Positions 36,700-45,727 are shown, numbered from the stretch's first letter. The stretch is DNA of 64,000 nt from CBDCZY01 sp965224745 (GCA_965224745.1 CBDCZY010000004.1:62001-126000); one strand, 5' to 3'. Numbers and translations are program-made. Notes: generated by a model from the letters alone, not told the origin.

Positions 36700-36760
36700 A
36701 GGAGCGAGGATTCAATATTCTACGAATTTTGACTGGCTTGCGTTGTAGCAACAATTGCGG
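36700..36760. repeat. MITE-like element, fragment (copy B)
   Basis: AGGAGCGAGGATTCAATATT and then CTACGAATTTTGACT, followed by TTGCGTTGTAGCAAC. This matches the left arm of the 41661-41828 element with a few substitutions, but no right arm is visible, so this is a half element. It lies between convergent genes for the kinase and the M48 protease. Confidence 0.55.
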
Positions 36761-36767
36761 GTAATTT

Positions 36768-37616
36768 TTATTTTATACGTTGAATAAAAGCGGGCAGTGG
36801 CGTTATTGCTTTTTTATTGTTTGATGGAATAGATCGCATAAGCTCATTAGCTCTTTTTATTCTATCCATGGTCAATGGGTGGGTACTTAGAAAGATCGGA
36901 ACATTCATCGAAGCATCGTTTTGTTTAAGAATTTCAAACAGATCAGCCGCTCCTTTGAGATGCCCATAAAACTTTGTAAGTGTTTTGTAGGCTTCCTCGT
37001 CCGCCGCTAATTCTTGATGTCGATTGAAAGTTAGTGTTGTAAGCTGACTCGTTTGCCCGATAAAGCCTTCGAACAAGTTATTATTGCTAACCCCTCCTAA
37101 GCTGGCCAGGGCAAGCATAACCGTTATCCCTCTTCCAACCGAGACGATCGGGTCACGATGCTTAACATGAGCGATTTCATGAGCCATGACCATGCTCAAA
37201 GCGTTTTCGTGAGGCAATTGACTCAGTAAACCTCGATAAAATCCTATATGGCCGCCGATGGTTGCAAAAGCATTCGTCACATCATCATCAACATAATGAA
37301 CGGTGATGGACATATCTTTTGGTAATCCTTGTTCTTTGGATAATTTATCTGCCAAGCCTTGCAGATAGGCCTGTATCTTTTTTTGATTACTATTCTGAAC
37401 TTGATCTTTTTTTAGCTGTTGAACCAGAGGCTTGGCGAGTGCTCTTTCAACTTTAAAAGGAATATATTGAACAAGGTATTCAGCCAAAAAAGTAAGTACA
37501 ATAAAAAACAAAACAAGGATGACAGCAGCTGCCAAACTTAATGTAAAAAACTCTTTAAGAGGGTGGTCCTTGGAAACATTAATACCTTCAGGTACTTGGC
37601 GATTTTCGTAGCTCAA
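36768..37616 (-). CDS. M48 family membrane metalloprotease
   Basis: 282 residues. One N-terminal membrane helix (SLAAAVILVLFFIVLTFLAEYL, about 28-50), then a peptidase domain with the zinc site MAHEIAHVKHRDP (HExxH near residue 145), a third ligand in ELAADEEAYKTL, and the C-terminal FLSTHPLTMDRIKRANEL. It resembles HtpX/BepA-like enzymes that clear misfolded envelope proteins. It is followed upstream on the same strand, 14 bases away, by the YbjQ-like gene, suggesting an operon of three. Confidence 0.9.
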   Translation of the reverse strand: MSYENRQVPEGINVSKDHPLKEFFTLSLAAAVILVLFFIVLTFLAEYLVQYIPFKVERALAKPLVQQLKKDQVQNSNQKKIQAYLQGLADKLSKEQGLPKDMSITVHYVDDDVTNAFATIGGHIGFYRGLLSQLPHENALSMVMAHEIAHVKHRDPIVSVGRGITVMLALASLGGVSNNNLFEGFIGQTSQLTTLTFNRHQELAADEEAYKTLTKFYGHLKGAADLFEILKQNDASMNVPIFLSTHPLTMDRIKRANELMRSIPSNNKKAITPLPAFIQRIK

Positions 37617-37630
37617 GCGTAACTTCCTTG

Positions 37631-38077
37631 CTACCGTTGGATTAGGGCTGTGCCGTAGGCATAAACTTCCACCGATCCGACTTGTTGTCCATTACCCTTA
37701 TATATAGAAGCGGTTTCCAATTTAACGTTGAAAATTGAGTGGGCGCCAAGGTTTTTTGCCTCTGCTTTCATTCGAAGAATAGCTTCCCGCCTCGCTCTTT
37801 CCAACAATGACTCATAAGCAGTGACACGGCCACCAAACAAGTTTCTAAGGCCGGCCGCCAAGCGTTTGAAATAATCAATGGATACCACAACGTTACCAGC
37901 GACCAGTTGAACATCCAGAACGGTTTGCTGGTCAGGTACTCTGCGTTCGCTAAAACACAGGATGGATTGCAAAGCTTGTTCTCTTTTTTGGATGGATTTG
38001 AAATGGCGCCGCTCATTAATTTGGCCAAAAGTGTAGCCAAGAATCAGCAACACAAGAAAAATGACGATATCCAACAT
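37631..38077 (-). CDS. YbjQ-like (UPF0145) domain protein with an N-terminal membrane anchor
   Basis: 148 residues. An N-terminal helix (MLDIVIFLVLLILGYTFGQI) precedes a YbjQ-type domain: VAGNVVVSIDYFKRLAAGLRNLFGGRVTAYESLLERARREAILRMKAEAKNLGAHSIFNVKLETASI and a final VEVYAYGTAL. It is a tethered paralogue of the next gene, 38087-38401. YbjQ proteins form pentameric rings of unknown function. The distinct anchor suggests a membrane-localised version. Confidence 0.85.
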   Translation of the reverse strand: MLDIVIFLVLLILGYTFGQINERRHFKSIQKREQALQSILCFSERRVPDQQTVLDVQLVAGNVVVSIDYFKRLAAGLRNLFGGRVTAYESLLERARREAILRMKAEAKNLGAHSIFNVKLETASIYKGNGQQVGSVEVYAYGTALIQR

Positions 38078-38086
38078 AGCAGCTCT

Positions 38087-38401
38087 TTATTCAATAATGA
38101 CGGCTGTTCCGTATGCAAACAGTTCGGCTGCGCCCGCCGTAATGGAAGAGGTCGAAAAACGTACATTAACGATCGCATTAGCCCCGACAGCGGTAGCCTG
38201 CTGAATCATTCTGTCAACCGCTTCTTCGCGGGCTTCGGTCAGAAGTTCGGTGTAGCCCTTTAATTCGCCACCGAATATGTTTTTAAGCCCTGCCATCAAA
38301 TCACGGCCTACGTGTTTGGCGCGGACTGTATTGCCTTGAACCATGCCCAGGTGCTTAACAACGTTTTTTCCTGGAATAATCTCAATATTTGTTACGATCA
38401 T
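38087..38401 (-). CDS. ybjQ: YbjQ family protein (UPF0145)
   Basis: 104 residues, the standard length: VKHLGMVQGNTVRAKHVGRDLMAGLKNIFGGELKGYTELLTEAREEAVDRMIQQATAVGANAIVNVRFSTSSI and YGTAVIIE. It lies nine bases upstream of the membrane-anchored paralogue, so the two are probably made together, followed by the M48 protease. Function unknown; a heavy-metal-binding label is sometimes used for the family without strong evidence. Confidence 0.9.
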   Translation of the reverse strand: MIVTNIEIIPGKNVVKHLGMVQGNTVRAKHVGRDLMAGLKNIFGGELKGYTELLTEAREEAVDRMIQQATAVGANAIVNVRFSTSSITAGAAELFAYGTAVIIE

Positions 38402-38451
38402 AGCTATTCTCTAGCAAAAAAAGGGCTAATCTGAAACTGATGATAACAGAA

Positions 38452-39324
38452 CTAGATTATTGCTACGTCTTCTGGTTCATCAATCACTGAATTAATGAGT
38501 GTTCCGATCTTATCGATTTGAATCTTAACACTGTCGCCAACCTTCATGTAACTTTTGGGTTCCATCATTACGCCGACACCACTGCCGGTTCCCGTGCTAA
38601 TAATGTCTCCCGGCTCTAAAGTCATTGCTGTGGTGATATATTCGACCAATTCGTAGCAATTAAAAAGCATTTGGTTGGTATTCATGGACTGTCTTAAATC
38701 GGCATTGACCCAGGTTTTAATGTCTAAATCGTGCGGGTCGCCGATTTCATCAGAGGTAATTATCCATGGACCAATCGGGCCATGCGTATCGAAAGACTTA
38801 CCCATTGTCCAGGTGGCAGATCTGGCTTGCCAATCTCTAACCGTTACATCGTTAGCGATAGTGTATCCGGCGATTACTTCACTGGCTCGTTCCTTGGGTA
38901 CATAGCGGCATTGTTTGCCAATAATAAAAGCCAATTCGCCCTCGTAATCAAGTTTATCGGAAACTCTGGGCATATGAATACCTTCCCCCGGTCCAACAAT
39001 ACAAGCTACTTGCTTGCTAAAAATAGTTGGGAATTCGGGTTTTTCGCGCCCCGTTTCTTCAATATGATCAGCGTAATTTAGTCCTACAGCCAGATATTTG
39101 GACGGCCTTTGTACAGGCGCTTCAAACTTTACATTGACCACGGGAATCCGGTTTTTGCCAGATTCGATTAACTTTTGCATGGCAGCTTGATGTTGCTCTC
39201 CCGCTGCTAAAAATTCAAGCATGGTTTGAGGGATTTTCCTCTGCCCTATTGTATCCACGACTTCGTTACCAAGAACCGCACCCAGGCGGCTTTTACCGTT
39301 TTGAGAGAATGTTACTAATTTCAT
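38452..39324 (-). CDS. Fumarylacetoacetate hydrolase (FAH) family protein
   Basis: 290 residues. Conserved FAH-superfamily blocks are KYLAVGLNYADHIEETGREKPEFPTIFSKQ, the acidic metal site in LDYEGELAFIIGKQC, GYTIANDVTVRDWQ, KSFDTHGPIGPWI, and the tail LEPGDIISTGTGSGVG. Members are cytoplasmic hydrolases or decarboxylases acting on beta-keto acids such as acylpyruvates; the specific substrate is unknown. It is separate from the ybjQ pair by about 50 bases. Confidence 0.9.
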   Translation of the reverse strand: MKLVTFSQNGKSRLGAVLGNEVVDTIGQRKIPQTMLEFLAAGEQHQAAMQKLIESGKNRIPVVNVKFEAPVQRPSKYLAVGLNYADHIEETGREKPEFPTIFSKQVACIVGPGEGIHMPRVSDKLDYEGELAFIIGKQCRYVPKERASEVIAGYTIANDVTVRDWQARSATWTMGKSFDTHGPIGPWIITSDEIGDPHDLDIKTWVNADLRQSMNTNQMLFNCYELVEYITTAMTLEPGDIISTGTGSGVGVMMEPKSYMKVGDSVKIQIDKIGTLINSVIDEPEDVAII

Positions 39325-39817
39325 AAAAATTCCTAGATTTCATTATTTGAATTTATAGTTTTAAAGTAATTTATTGTTGTTGTTTTACTGAAGCGTTATT
39401 GTATCGAAAATTGACTAACAACGCATAGATAGTGAAGATTATTCAAATAAAACTTGATTAATTCTACGTAATTAAGATTAACAATAAGACCGTTATGTTC
39501 GTCGGGAGCAGGTGTACAGCGCTACGGATGGCAAGCTGGAATTCATCCATGAAGTCTGGGTTCCGGTAATTCCTGCTGGAATACCGGTCTTGGAAAAAAT
39601 GAATTATGTCATCTGACAAAGTAGAATTAAGTGTTCGAGCTAGGTTTTAGAACAAGCATTCTTTGAACGTGTCTAGCTTTCAGGGTTTTCTAAAAGTAAT
39701 TGAAAGGTATGTTAGAAATTGGTTTTTGCGCTTTCTATTATTTTAGTCGTGGTTGGGATTTATCGGCTGATATACTCTTTCCAGTATATAAAAGCTAAAT
39801 AGTAACGATACATTTTC
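39325..39817. other. Intergenic stretch containing a REP-like repeat (copy 2)
   Basis: About 490 bases with no gene. Around 39538-39597 it holds a reverse-orientation, degenerate copy of the palindrome seen near 30481 (CATGAAGTCTGGGTTCCGGT followed by AATTCCTGC). The rest is AT-rich with no gene recognised. It separates the convergent-side end of hemL from the start of the FAH gene. Confidence 0.55.
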
Positions 39818-41092
39818 TCACAAAATTTGTGCAAAAGCTTTTTCTGCTGCTAGTATTGTTGCTTCTAAATCTGACTCCTTATGAGCTATCGAAACAAACC
39901 CTGCTTCAAAGGCTGAAGGGGCTAAATAAACGCCTTGCTCTAGCATTGCGTGAAAAAACTTCTTAAAGCGTTCTTGGTCGCATTGCATCACTTGGTCATA
40001 GTGGGTTATCTGTTTTTCTTGCGAAAAGAATAGGCCAAACATTCCTCCTACTGTATTAATGCTCATAGGTATTCCGGCGTTGTTTGCTTTTTGCTGAATA
40101 CCTTCTGCCACATGTTTGGTTTTGCTGCTGAGTTCGTCATAAAAACCCGGCTTGGTCAATAGCTCTAATGTTTTCAGGCCTGATGCCATTGCAACAGGAT
40201 TGCCAGATAATGTTCCAGCCTGATAAACCGATCCTGTTGGAGCAAGTGACGACATAATTTTCTTATTGCCCCCAATTGCGCCGACTGGCATGCCACCACC
40301 GATAACTTTGCCTAAGGTGGTTAAATCAGGAGTTACACCAAACAGGCCTTGAGCTCCGCCCAAACTGACCCTGAAGCCCGTCATTACCTCATCAAAAATC
40401 AATATACTTTGATATTGATCGCAAACGCTACGAAGGGTCTCAAGAAAACCGGGAACAGGCGGGATGCAATTCATATTGCCCGCAACTGGTTCAACAATGA
40501 TGCCGGCTATTTGATCGCCCATTTCTGCAAACAACTGAACTATTGGTTCAATTTCGTTATATTTGAGGGTGATGGTGTGATCAGCGAATGATGATGGAAC
40601 GCCTGGTGAGCTGGGTATTCCCAAAGTCAGAGCGCCTGAGCCGGCTTTTACCAACAAGGAATCAGAATGGCCGTGATAACAACCTTCAAACTTAATAATT
40701 TTATCTCTGCCGGTAAATCCTCGAGCCAACCGAATAGCTGTCATGGTTGCTTCGGTGCCAGAACTCACCATGCGAACTAGTTGAATCGAAGGTACAAGCG
40801 CACATAATTTTTTTGCCATATGCGTTTCAAGAACGCATGGGGCGCCGAAGCTTAGGCCTTTTTCACAAGCTTTTGTTACCTCAGCAATCACTTCTGGGTG
40901 AGCATGCCCTAAAATCATCGGCCCCCAAGATCCAACATAGTCGATGTAGCGCCTATCGTTAGTATCGAAAATATACGGGCCAAGTGCGTGGTCGACAAAA
41001 ACAGGTGTTCCACCTACTCCATTAAAGGCTCTGACCGGCGAATTAACGCCGCCAGGAATATATTGTTGAGCTTGAGAAAATAACTCTTTCAT
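39818..41092 (-). CDS. hemL: Glutamate-1-semialdehyde 2,1-aminomutase
   Basis: 424 residues from the ATG at 41092; a TTG at 41113 would add seven residues (MHSNFVP) not typical of HemL. MKELFSQAQQYIPGGVNSPVRAF is the canonical start. The PLP lysine is in TTLGKVIGGGMPVGAIGG (about 262), with MVSSGTEATMTAIRLARG, FEGCYHGHSDSLL and IFDEVMTGFRV as further signature blocks. It makes 5-aminolevulinate from glutamate-1-semialdehyde, the C5 route of heme synthesis, consistent with hemE in the window. Confidence 0.94.
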   Translation of the reverse strand: MKELFSQAQQYIPGGVNSPVRAFNGVGGTPVFVDHALGPYIFDTNDRRYIDYVGSWGPMILGHAHPEVIAEVTKACEKGLSFGAPCVLETHMAKKLCALVPSIQLVRMVSSGTEATMTAIRLARGFTGRDKIIKFEGCYHGHSDSLLVKAGSGALTLGIPSSPGVPSSFADHTITLKYNEIEPIVQLFAEMGDQIAGIIVEPVAGNMNCIPPVPGFLETLRSVCDQYQSILIFDEVMTGFRVSLGGAQGLFGVTPDLTTLGKVIGGGMPVGAIGGNKKIMSSLAPTGSVYQAGTLSGNPVAMASGLKTLELLTKPGFYDELSSKTKHVAEGIQQKANNAGIPMSINTVGGMFGLFFSQEKQITHYDQVMQCDQERFKKFFHAMLEQGVYLAPSAFEAGFVSIAHKESDLEATILAAEKAFAQIL

Positions 41093-41896
41093 TGGAACAA
41101 AATTGCTATGCAAAAGCCTATCTTATCAAGCTTTGATGGGATTGATTAAAGAACTACCAAATTAACGTGCAGGATAGAGTGAAAATTGAAAAACTGAGAT
41201 TGGTCTGATCCAAAAAAATGTACAGCTCGCAGAATATTTGAGGAATAATCTCCAAGACTATAGTAGATAGAATGATTTTGTTACAGATGATGCCTGGGAT
41301 GGCGAATTGACTGTTTTATAAGAATTTTTCAACCGCCGTTTTGTTTTTTCACACGGGTTGTGGACAACTTTGTTGATAAGTCGTTAAAGTGTCCGCTTAA
41401 GTAGTTGAAAACAGCAGGTTGTAGACAGATTGGCAAAAAATAACCAAGCGTATATATTTATTATAAATCAATTACATAAGTAAATTAGCGATTACGAATT
41501 TTAAGAGGTAAAAACATATTTTTTTAACAAAAGCAACTCAAAAAGGGGCTGTGGATATTTAACCTAATATGTTCTAATTTGCTGACCAGAGATAGAAAAA
41601 CTTCAGTTGTTTTGTACTAATTTTCTTTGTTTTCTGAGGTGTGTTTTTATTCTTGAGAGGATTAAGGAGCTAGGATTCAATAATATACGAATTTTGACTT
41701 ATCTTTTTATTCGTCTTCTGCGTTGTAGCAACTGTTGTGTAGCTTGCTATGCGCCTGTTACTACGCATTGAAGACAAACAAAAATCCTGCGTCAAACTTT
41801 AGTATATTATTGAATTCTAGCTCCTAATCGTACGGAGATTTAATACGTTTACACTAAATTCAATATTTTCTTAAATTCATCAAATTAGAAGTTAGG
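41093..41896. other. 800-base intergenic region, AT-rich, with a MITE-like element
   Basis: No gene recognised. It contains three near-DnaA-box words (TGTGGACAA at 41359, TGTTGATAA at 41371, TGTGGATAT at 41550) and the inverted-repeat element at 41661-41828. The boxes are each one mismatch from the consensus TTATCCACA and are too few and loose to call an origin. Confidence 0.5.
41661..41828. repeat. MITE-like hairpin element, copy C (most complete)
   Basis: About 168 bases bounded by long inverted repeats. The left arm begins near ATTAAGGAGCTAGGATTCAA and the right arm ends TTGAATTCTAGCTCCTAAT. The arms agree over about 35 bases with few mismatches. A second, internal inverted pair is GTCTTCTGCGTTGTAG (near 41715) and CTACGCATTGAAGAC. 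The core CTTGCTATG-GCCTG matches copy A near yjbQ. No coding capacity; it is likely a non-autonomous element that folds as a long hairpin. Confidence 0.7.
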
Positions 41897-42982
41897 ATGA
41901 CTAATCAAACTTTGTATGTCGCCATCTCAGGGCATGGGTATGGTCATGTCGGTCAAGTAGCACCGGTTGTCAATGGGTTATGCCAAAAAAGGTCTAAGCT
42001 CAATGTAATCGTTCGATGTTCAATTCAACGTGATGTTTTATCATCACTGATAACAGTCCCTTTTGAACATGATCAAACGCCCGTTGACTTTGGCATGTTA
42101 ATGCGGAATCCACTAGATGTTTTGGTGGATGAAAGTCATCAACAATATTACGAGTTACATCGTGACTGGTCATCAGCGGTTAAACAGGAAGCAAAAAAGC
42201 TTGCGAAAGTTAAGCCTGATTTGATTTTGGCGAATATACCTTATGTTATTTTAGCGGCCGCGAAACAACAGAACATTTCCAGTGTTGCCCTGAGCTCGCT
42301 CAACTGGGCAGAGATTTATGCGGGTTATTGTGGCGATAAAAAACGAGCCCCTGCAATCATTCAGCAAATGCGCCAGGCTTATGAGTCGGCAAAGTATTTT
42401 TTAAAAGTAACGCCCTCTATGGATATGCCTGGTCTCGGTAATATTAAGTCGATTGGTCCGGTTACACGAGTTGGTCTAAATCAACGCAAAAAACTCAATC
42501 AAATTTTGACACTTGATCCCTCGAATAAGCTTGTGATGGCCTCTTTAGGTGGTATACCGGGTCAATCCGTGGTGGTGCGTTGGCCTGAAATTCCGGGAAT
42601 ACAATGGTTAGTGACTGGCGATGATTGGCCGCAACGGGCTGATATAACTCCTTTTAATAAAATTCCGCTGAGTTATATTAATGCTTTATGTTCTTGCGAT
42701 GCCATGATCACTAAACCGGGGTATGGTAGTGTTGCCGAAGTGGTATGTAATCAAATTCCCGTTTTGTACGCAAAAAGACACGATTGGCCAGAGGAACCTT
42801 TTCTGGTGGAATGGTTAGAAAAGCATGGGAACGCGAAAGAAATATCTCGTGAACAATTGGAACAGGGGGATATTGAGGAATCGCTAAGAGAATTATGGCG
42901 ACAGCCTATTAAGCCATCAATGCAACCGGTGGGTATTAACCAGGCCATTGAGACAATTTTGAGCCTGATTTATAGCCGATAG
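41897..42982 (+). CDS. GT28/MurG-like glycosyltransferase
   Basis: 361 residues. The N-terminal half begins YVAISGHGYGHVGQVAPVVNGL, the glycine-rich start of MurG/MGT-type transferases. The C-terminal half has VMASLGGIP, a short WLVTGDDWP, and the sugar-nucleotide region CDAMITKPGYGSVAEVVCNQIPVLYAKRHDWPEEPFL, matching the GT-B KPGxxT/SxxE pattern. It likely transfers a sugar to a lipid or protein acceptor. The specific reaction is unknown. It stands alone with a terminator downstream at 43115. Confidence 0.8.
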   Translation: MTNQTLYVAISGHGYGHVGQVAPVVNGLCQKRSKLNVIVRCSIQRDVLSSLITVPFEHDQTPVDFGMLMRNPLDVLVDESHQQYYELHRDWSSAVKQEAKKLAKVKPDLILANIPYVILAAAKQQNISSVALSSLNWAEIYAGYCGDKKRAPAIIQQMRQAYESAKYFLKVTPSMDMPGLGNIKSIGPVTRVGLNQRKKLNQILTLDPSNKLVMASLGGIPGQSVVVRWPEIPGIQWLVTGDDWPQRADITPFNKIPLSYINALCSCDAMITKPGYGSVAEVVCNQIPVLYAKRHDWPEEPFLVEWLEKHGNAKEISREQLEQGDIEESLRELWRQPIKPSMQPVGINQAIETILSLIYSR

Positions 42983-43049
42983 CGATTAACAAAAAACAGC
43001 TTGATGTTACTTTGTCAGGTTAGATAATACGTTCTTTTCTTTTTAAACA

Positions 43050-43110
43050 CGTCATTCCGGCAGGGCTTTCCGGAATCCAGGCTTCACGGAAGGATTTGAG
43101 TTCACCATCC
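43050..43110. repeat. REP-like palindromic repeat, copy 3
   Basis: CGTCATTCCGGCAGGGCTTT then CCGGAATCCAGGCTTCACGG matches copy 1 closely, with a TTCCGG hairpin. It is immediately followed by a strong hairpin at 43115-43148 that may be a diverged half of the same repeat acting as a terminator. Confidence 0.65.
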
Positions 43111-43114
43111 ATGG

Positions 43115-43153
43115 CTCTGGATACCCGCTTTCAGGCGGGTATCCAGAGTTTTT
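43115..43153 (+). terminator. Rho-independent terminator
   Basis: CTCTGGATACCCGC (43115-43128) and GCGGGTATCCAGAG (43135-43148) make a perfect 14-bp stem with a six-base loop, followed by five T residues. It lies 133 bases after the stop at 42982. Part of the stem derives from the REP-like repeat family. Confidence 0.75.
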
Positions 43154-43355
43154 AGATTAATTTGACAAAGTAGAATTAGTCCTCAATATTTGATTTTATG
43201 ACCAACATTTTTTTGCAATAGTTATTTTTAAAAAAAATATTATGCTGGCTTAAATTCTTTTGGTTTTTGTGTAGTTTTGTGCCCGCATACAACTCACTGA
43301 AAGGAATAGGGTAAGTTGGTGCAAATGGTTAGATAACAAGACGTAAAAGCACTAC

Positions 43356-44084
43356 ATGAATATACTCCCAAAACATCCTTTTCCAATGGAGACTGTATTC
43401 CAAAATTGCTGTCTGGTTAATTTTGGGATGGAACCTTCTCTCTTACAGAGTCTTTTGCCTCATCCCATTCAACCAGATGTTTACAATGGAGAAGCATTCT
43501 TATCAGTAGTCGTTTCTGAGTTGAAAGATATGCGGCCGACTATTATTCCCAAAGGGTTGGGGTTTAACTTCAATCAGATCGTCTATCGAGCAATTGTTGC
43601 CTGTAACAATGAAAGAGGGGTTCATTTTCTTAGGAGTGATGCTAACAACAGGTTTATGTGTTTAACGGGCAATCTATTTTCGTTTTTCAATTTTAATTAT
43701 GCTGGTATCAATTATTCGCTTGAAGATAGTCAGCATAGTATTAGTGTTTCAACCAATGATAAAGAGGCTGATATCATTGCAAACTACGATCTTTCTAAGG
43801 CAACTAAAGAAATGCCAAAATATTCTGTATTCTCTAGTTTAGATGAAGCAAAAAGTTATTTTGTAGAGTTGTATGTGGCGTTTTCAGCCATGCGTAATTT
43901 TTCAACTGCTGTTAGGATCCAAAGAACAAACTGGGATCTAAGCGTTGTACATGACAAAAATGCTGTTTATAGTTTTATGGATGGCAGCAAAATGTTTCCT
44001 AAAGGCTCAACCAGGTTAGATTCTGTTTTTTATGTTAAAAACTTGTTTTACCATTGGTATAAGTTGGAGAAAACAAGACTTTAG
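43356..44084 (+). CDS. DUF2071 (YqjF-like) family protein
   Basis: 242 residues. The start HPFPMETVFQNCCLVNFGMEPSLLQSLLPHPIQPDVYNGEAFLSVVVSELKDMRP is the DUF2071 pattern, with FNFNQIVYRAIVACNNERGVHFLRSDANNR and a C-terminal YKLEK. Function is unknown; related proteins adopt an acetoacetate-decarboxylase-like fold. No signal peptide. The region between the terminator and the start is AT-rich with no sure promoter. Confidence 0.8.
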   Translation: MNILPKHPFPMETVFQNCCLVNFGMEPSLLQSLLPHPIQPDVYNGEAFLSVVVSELKDMRPTIIPKGLGFNFNQIVYRAIVACNNERGVHFLRSDANNRFMCLTGNLFSFFNFNYAGINYSLEDSQHSISVSTNDKEADIIANYDLSKATKEMPKYSVFSSLDEAKSYFVELYVAFSAMRNFSTAVRIQRTNWDLSVVHDKNAVYSFMDGSKMFPKGSTRLDSVFYVKNLFYHWYKLEKTRL

Positions 44085-44352
44085 GCATTACCAAATAAAT
44101 GCTAGAGGGTGGTTTCAGAGTAACGGTAGCAGCCCTCTGGTTTATTCGTTTTAAGTCCCACATAAAAGCGGTTTAAAGTAATTGACGAGCCATCTGAATT
44201 TTCTTTTTCCTACGAACCAATTATGAGTGGACTGTTTTCTTTGCGTTACAATCAAACCGTTATAAGATAGACTTTTCACTCACTTGCATACGGACAATGT
44301 TGATTGGTAACTGTTCTTTATACTACGGTACTCATAAACAAGTTTCAAAGCC

Positions 44353-44613
44353 ATGCCAAAATTAAAAAATGAAGCGCAATTAGTAAAAAAAGCTTTGGAC
44401 GTTGCAGAGCAGTATGCAAAAAACCGTGGCTATGGCGGTTTGGAAAAAATGGATTCGTCCAAAGATAAAGTAGAGAGTTTGTATCGTTTATTGGTGAACG
44501 ACAAACTAATTCATCCACTTGCGGTTGATCAGGAAACCGGTCCTAATATGAAACATAAGCTGGCGCTGTGGATTTCCAGACAATTGCCGGAAGATCATCG
44601 GTTGCTAAAATAA
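44353..44613 (+). CDS. DUF5062 family protein
   Basis: 86 residues, small and charged: KNEAQLVKKALDVAEQYAKNRGYGG, then KVESLYRLLVNDKLIHPLA and MKHKLALWISRQLPEDHRLL. This is the pattern of DUF5062, a small cytoplasmic family in marine and freshwater gammaproteobacteria. Function is unknown. Start is the only ATG. The upstream 270 bases hold a weak hairpin (AGAGGG to CCCTCT near 44103-44138) but no sure terminator. Confidence 0.82.
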   Translation: MPKLKNEAQLVKKALDVAEQYAKNRGYGGLEKMDSSKDKVESLYRLLVNDKLIHPLAVDQETGPNMKHKLALWISRQLPEDHRLLK

Positions 44614-44718
44614 TAACGGTATTGAGTCAATTGACTTTTTGGAGTCTTCGTTTTAATTTCGGTGTAAGTTGACCTTGTCAACGCCTATGAGTTAAGGGAG
44701 AGGCTTCAACTTCCAATA

Positions 44719-45600
44719 TTAGGTTTTCCACTTTCTATTTTCAAATTGACCGGCTGAAAGGTAGTGCACCTGGGCATTGATACCGGCTTTCTTAACATCT
44801 GGGTTTAACAGCAGATAATTTTCTGCATCAAAACCGGGTGGAATACTGGTAAGTATTTCATTGATAGAGTTCTTCGGTTTTTGTAGTACACATACAGACT
44901 GACCAAGTGATACGTCGCCGGAAAAAGTACCTTCTCCTTCGATAGTAACGGGTTCAGATAGCTTGATATACGGTTCATTACCAGGATAAATATGTTCTAA
45001 GTCCATGTGCAAGCGGTGCGACCAGATCTTGATTAAATCGCTACCCATGAATTGATTTAAATGGATTCTATTCTCGAAATGCAGAAGGTTTGATAAAAAA
45101 ACATCCCAATGGTCTGGGACATTAAAATCCAGAAACGAAAAAACGATTTTTCCCCCAGGTTTTAAAACACGGCGAGCTTCTGCTAGATAAACGAAACTTT
45201 CTTCATGTAATAGGTGGGTAAAAAGAGAAAAGCCAGTGACCATATCAACCGCATCGTTTTTAAGGGGTATTTTAAAGTCGACTGATTTGATAAAAGTCCA
45301 ATCGCTTCGCTTGCAAATCTCTCCAGCATAATCTAAAAAATCTTGTACGACATCAATGCCTATAAACTTGATGCCAGGCATATCTTTTAGTGCATAAGCC
45401 AAGCGACCAGCGCCACAACCTATATCCAGAATAGTATCCTCTTCATTAAGGTTAAGTTGCAACAGCAATTCCCTTTGAAAAATACCAAAATGAATAAAAT
45501 TTCCACCGATACTTTCAGCCATCGCTGAAGCTCTATCGTTTTGCGCCAGTTTGTTTTTGACTAAGTTATTATAATCTTCTTCAAAGTGTTTGGTTTTCAT
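44719..45600 (-). CDS. SAM-dependent methyltransferase with a C-terminal NPDV-HYL motif
   Basis: 293 residues. The Rossmann methyltransferase core contains TILDIGCGAGRLAYALKD (motif I), KFIGIDVVQDF, VTGFSLFTHL and LKPGGKIVFSFLDF. The last 45 residues, FDAENYLLLNPDVKKAGINAQVHYLSAGQFENRKW, match a short motif (YL..NPDV...HYL..G..EGR) that is often found appended to glycosyltransferases and surface-related proteins. The substrate is unknown; a role in glycan or lipid modification is an inference from this tail. Confidence 0.85.
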   Translation of the reverse strand: MKTKHFEEDYNNLVKNKLAQNDRASAMAESIGGNFIHFGIFQRELLLQLNLNEEDTILDIGCGAGRLAYALKDMPGIKFIGIDVVQDFLDYAGEICKRSDWTFIKSVDFKIPLKNDAVDMVTGFSLFTHLLHEESFVYLAEARRVLKPGGKIVFSFLDFNVPDHWDVFLSNLLHFENRIHLNQFMGSDLIKIWSHRLHMDLEHIYPGNEPYIKLSEPVTIEGEGTFSGDVSLGQSVCVLQKPKNSINEILTSIPPGFDAENYLLLNPDVKKAGINAQVHYLSAGQFENRKWKT

Positions 45601-45695
45601 AATTTTAATAAGTCAATGTTGAGATACAAACTAATGGGATAAAAGTGATTGTAAAATACATCCAAAATAATTGTCTTGATTATTTGGGATACTTA

Positions 45696-45727
45696 CGATA
45701 TATCACGACTATTGCGATATACCACGA
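45696..45727 (+). promoter_or_regulatory. Paired 13-base upstream repeats, candidate activator sites
   Basis: CGATATATCACGA at 45696-45708 and CGATATACCACGA at 45715-45727 differ at one base and are 19 bases apart. They lie about 95-125 bases before the sigma-54 promoter at 45821, the usual distance for enhancer-binding protein sites. The activator is not identifiable here. Confidence 0.4.

Noticed and set aside
41340..41560. A replication origin
   Set aside because: Only three imperfect DnaA-like words, no dnaA, gidA, rpmH or similar marker genes nearby.
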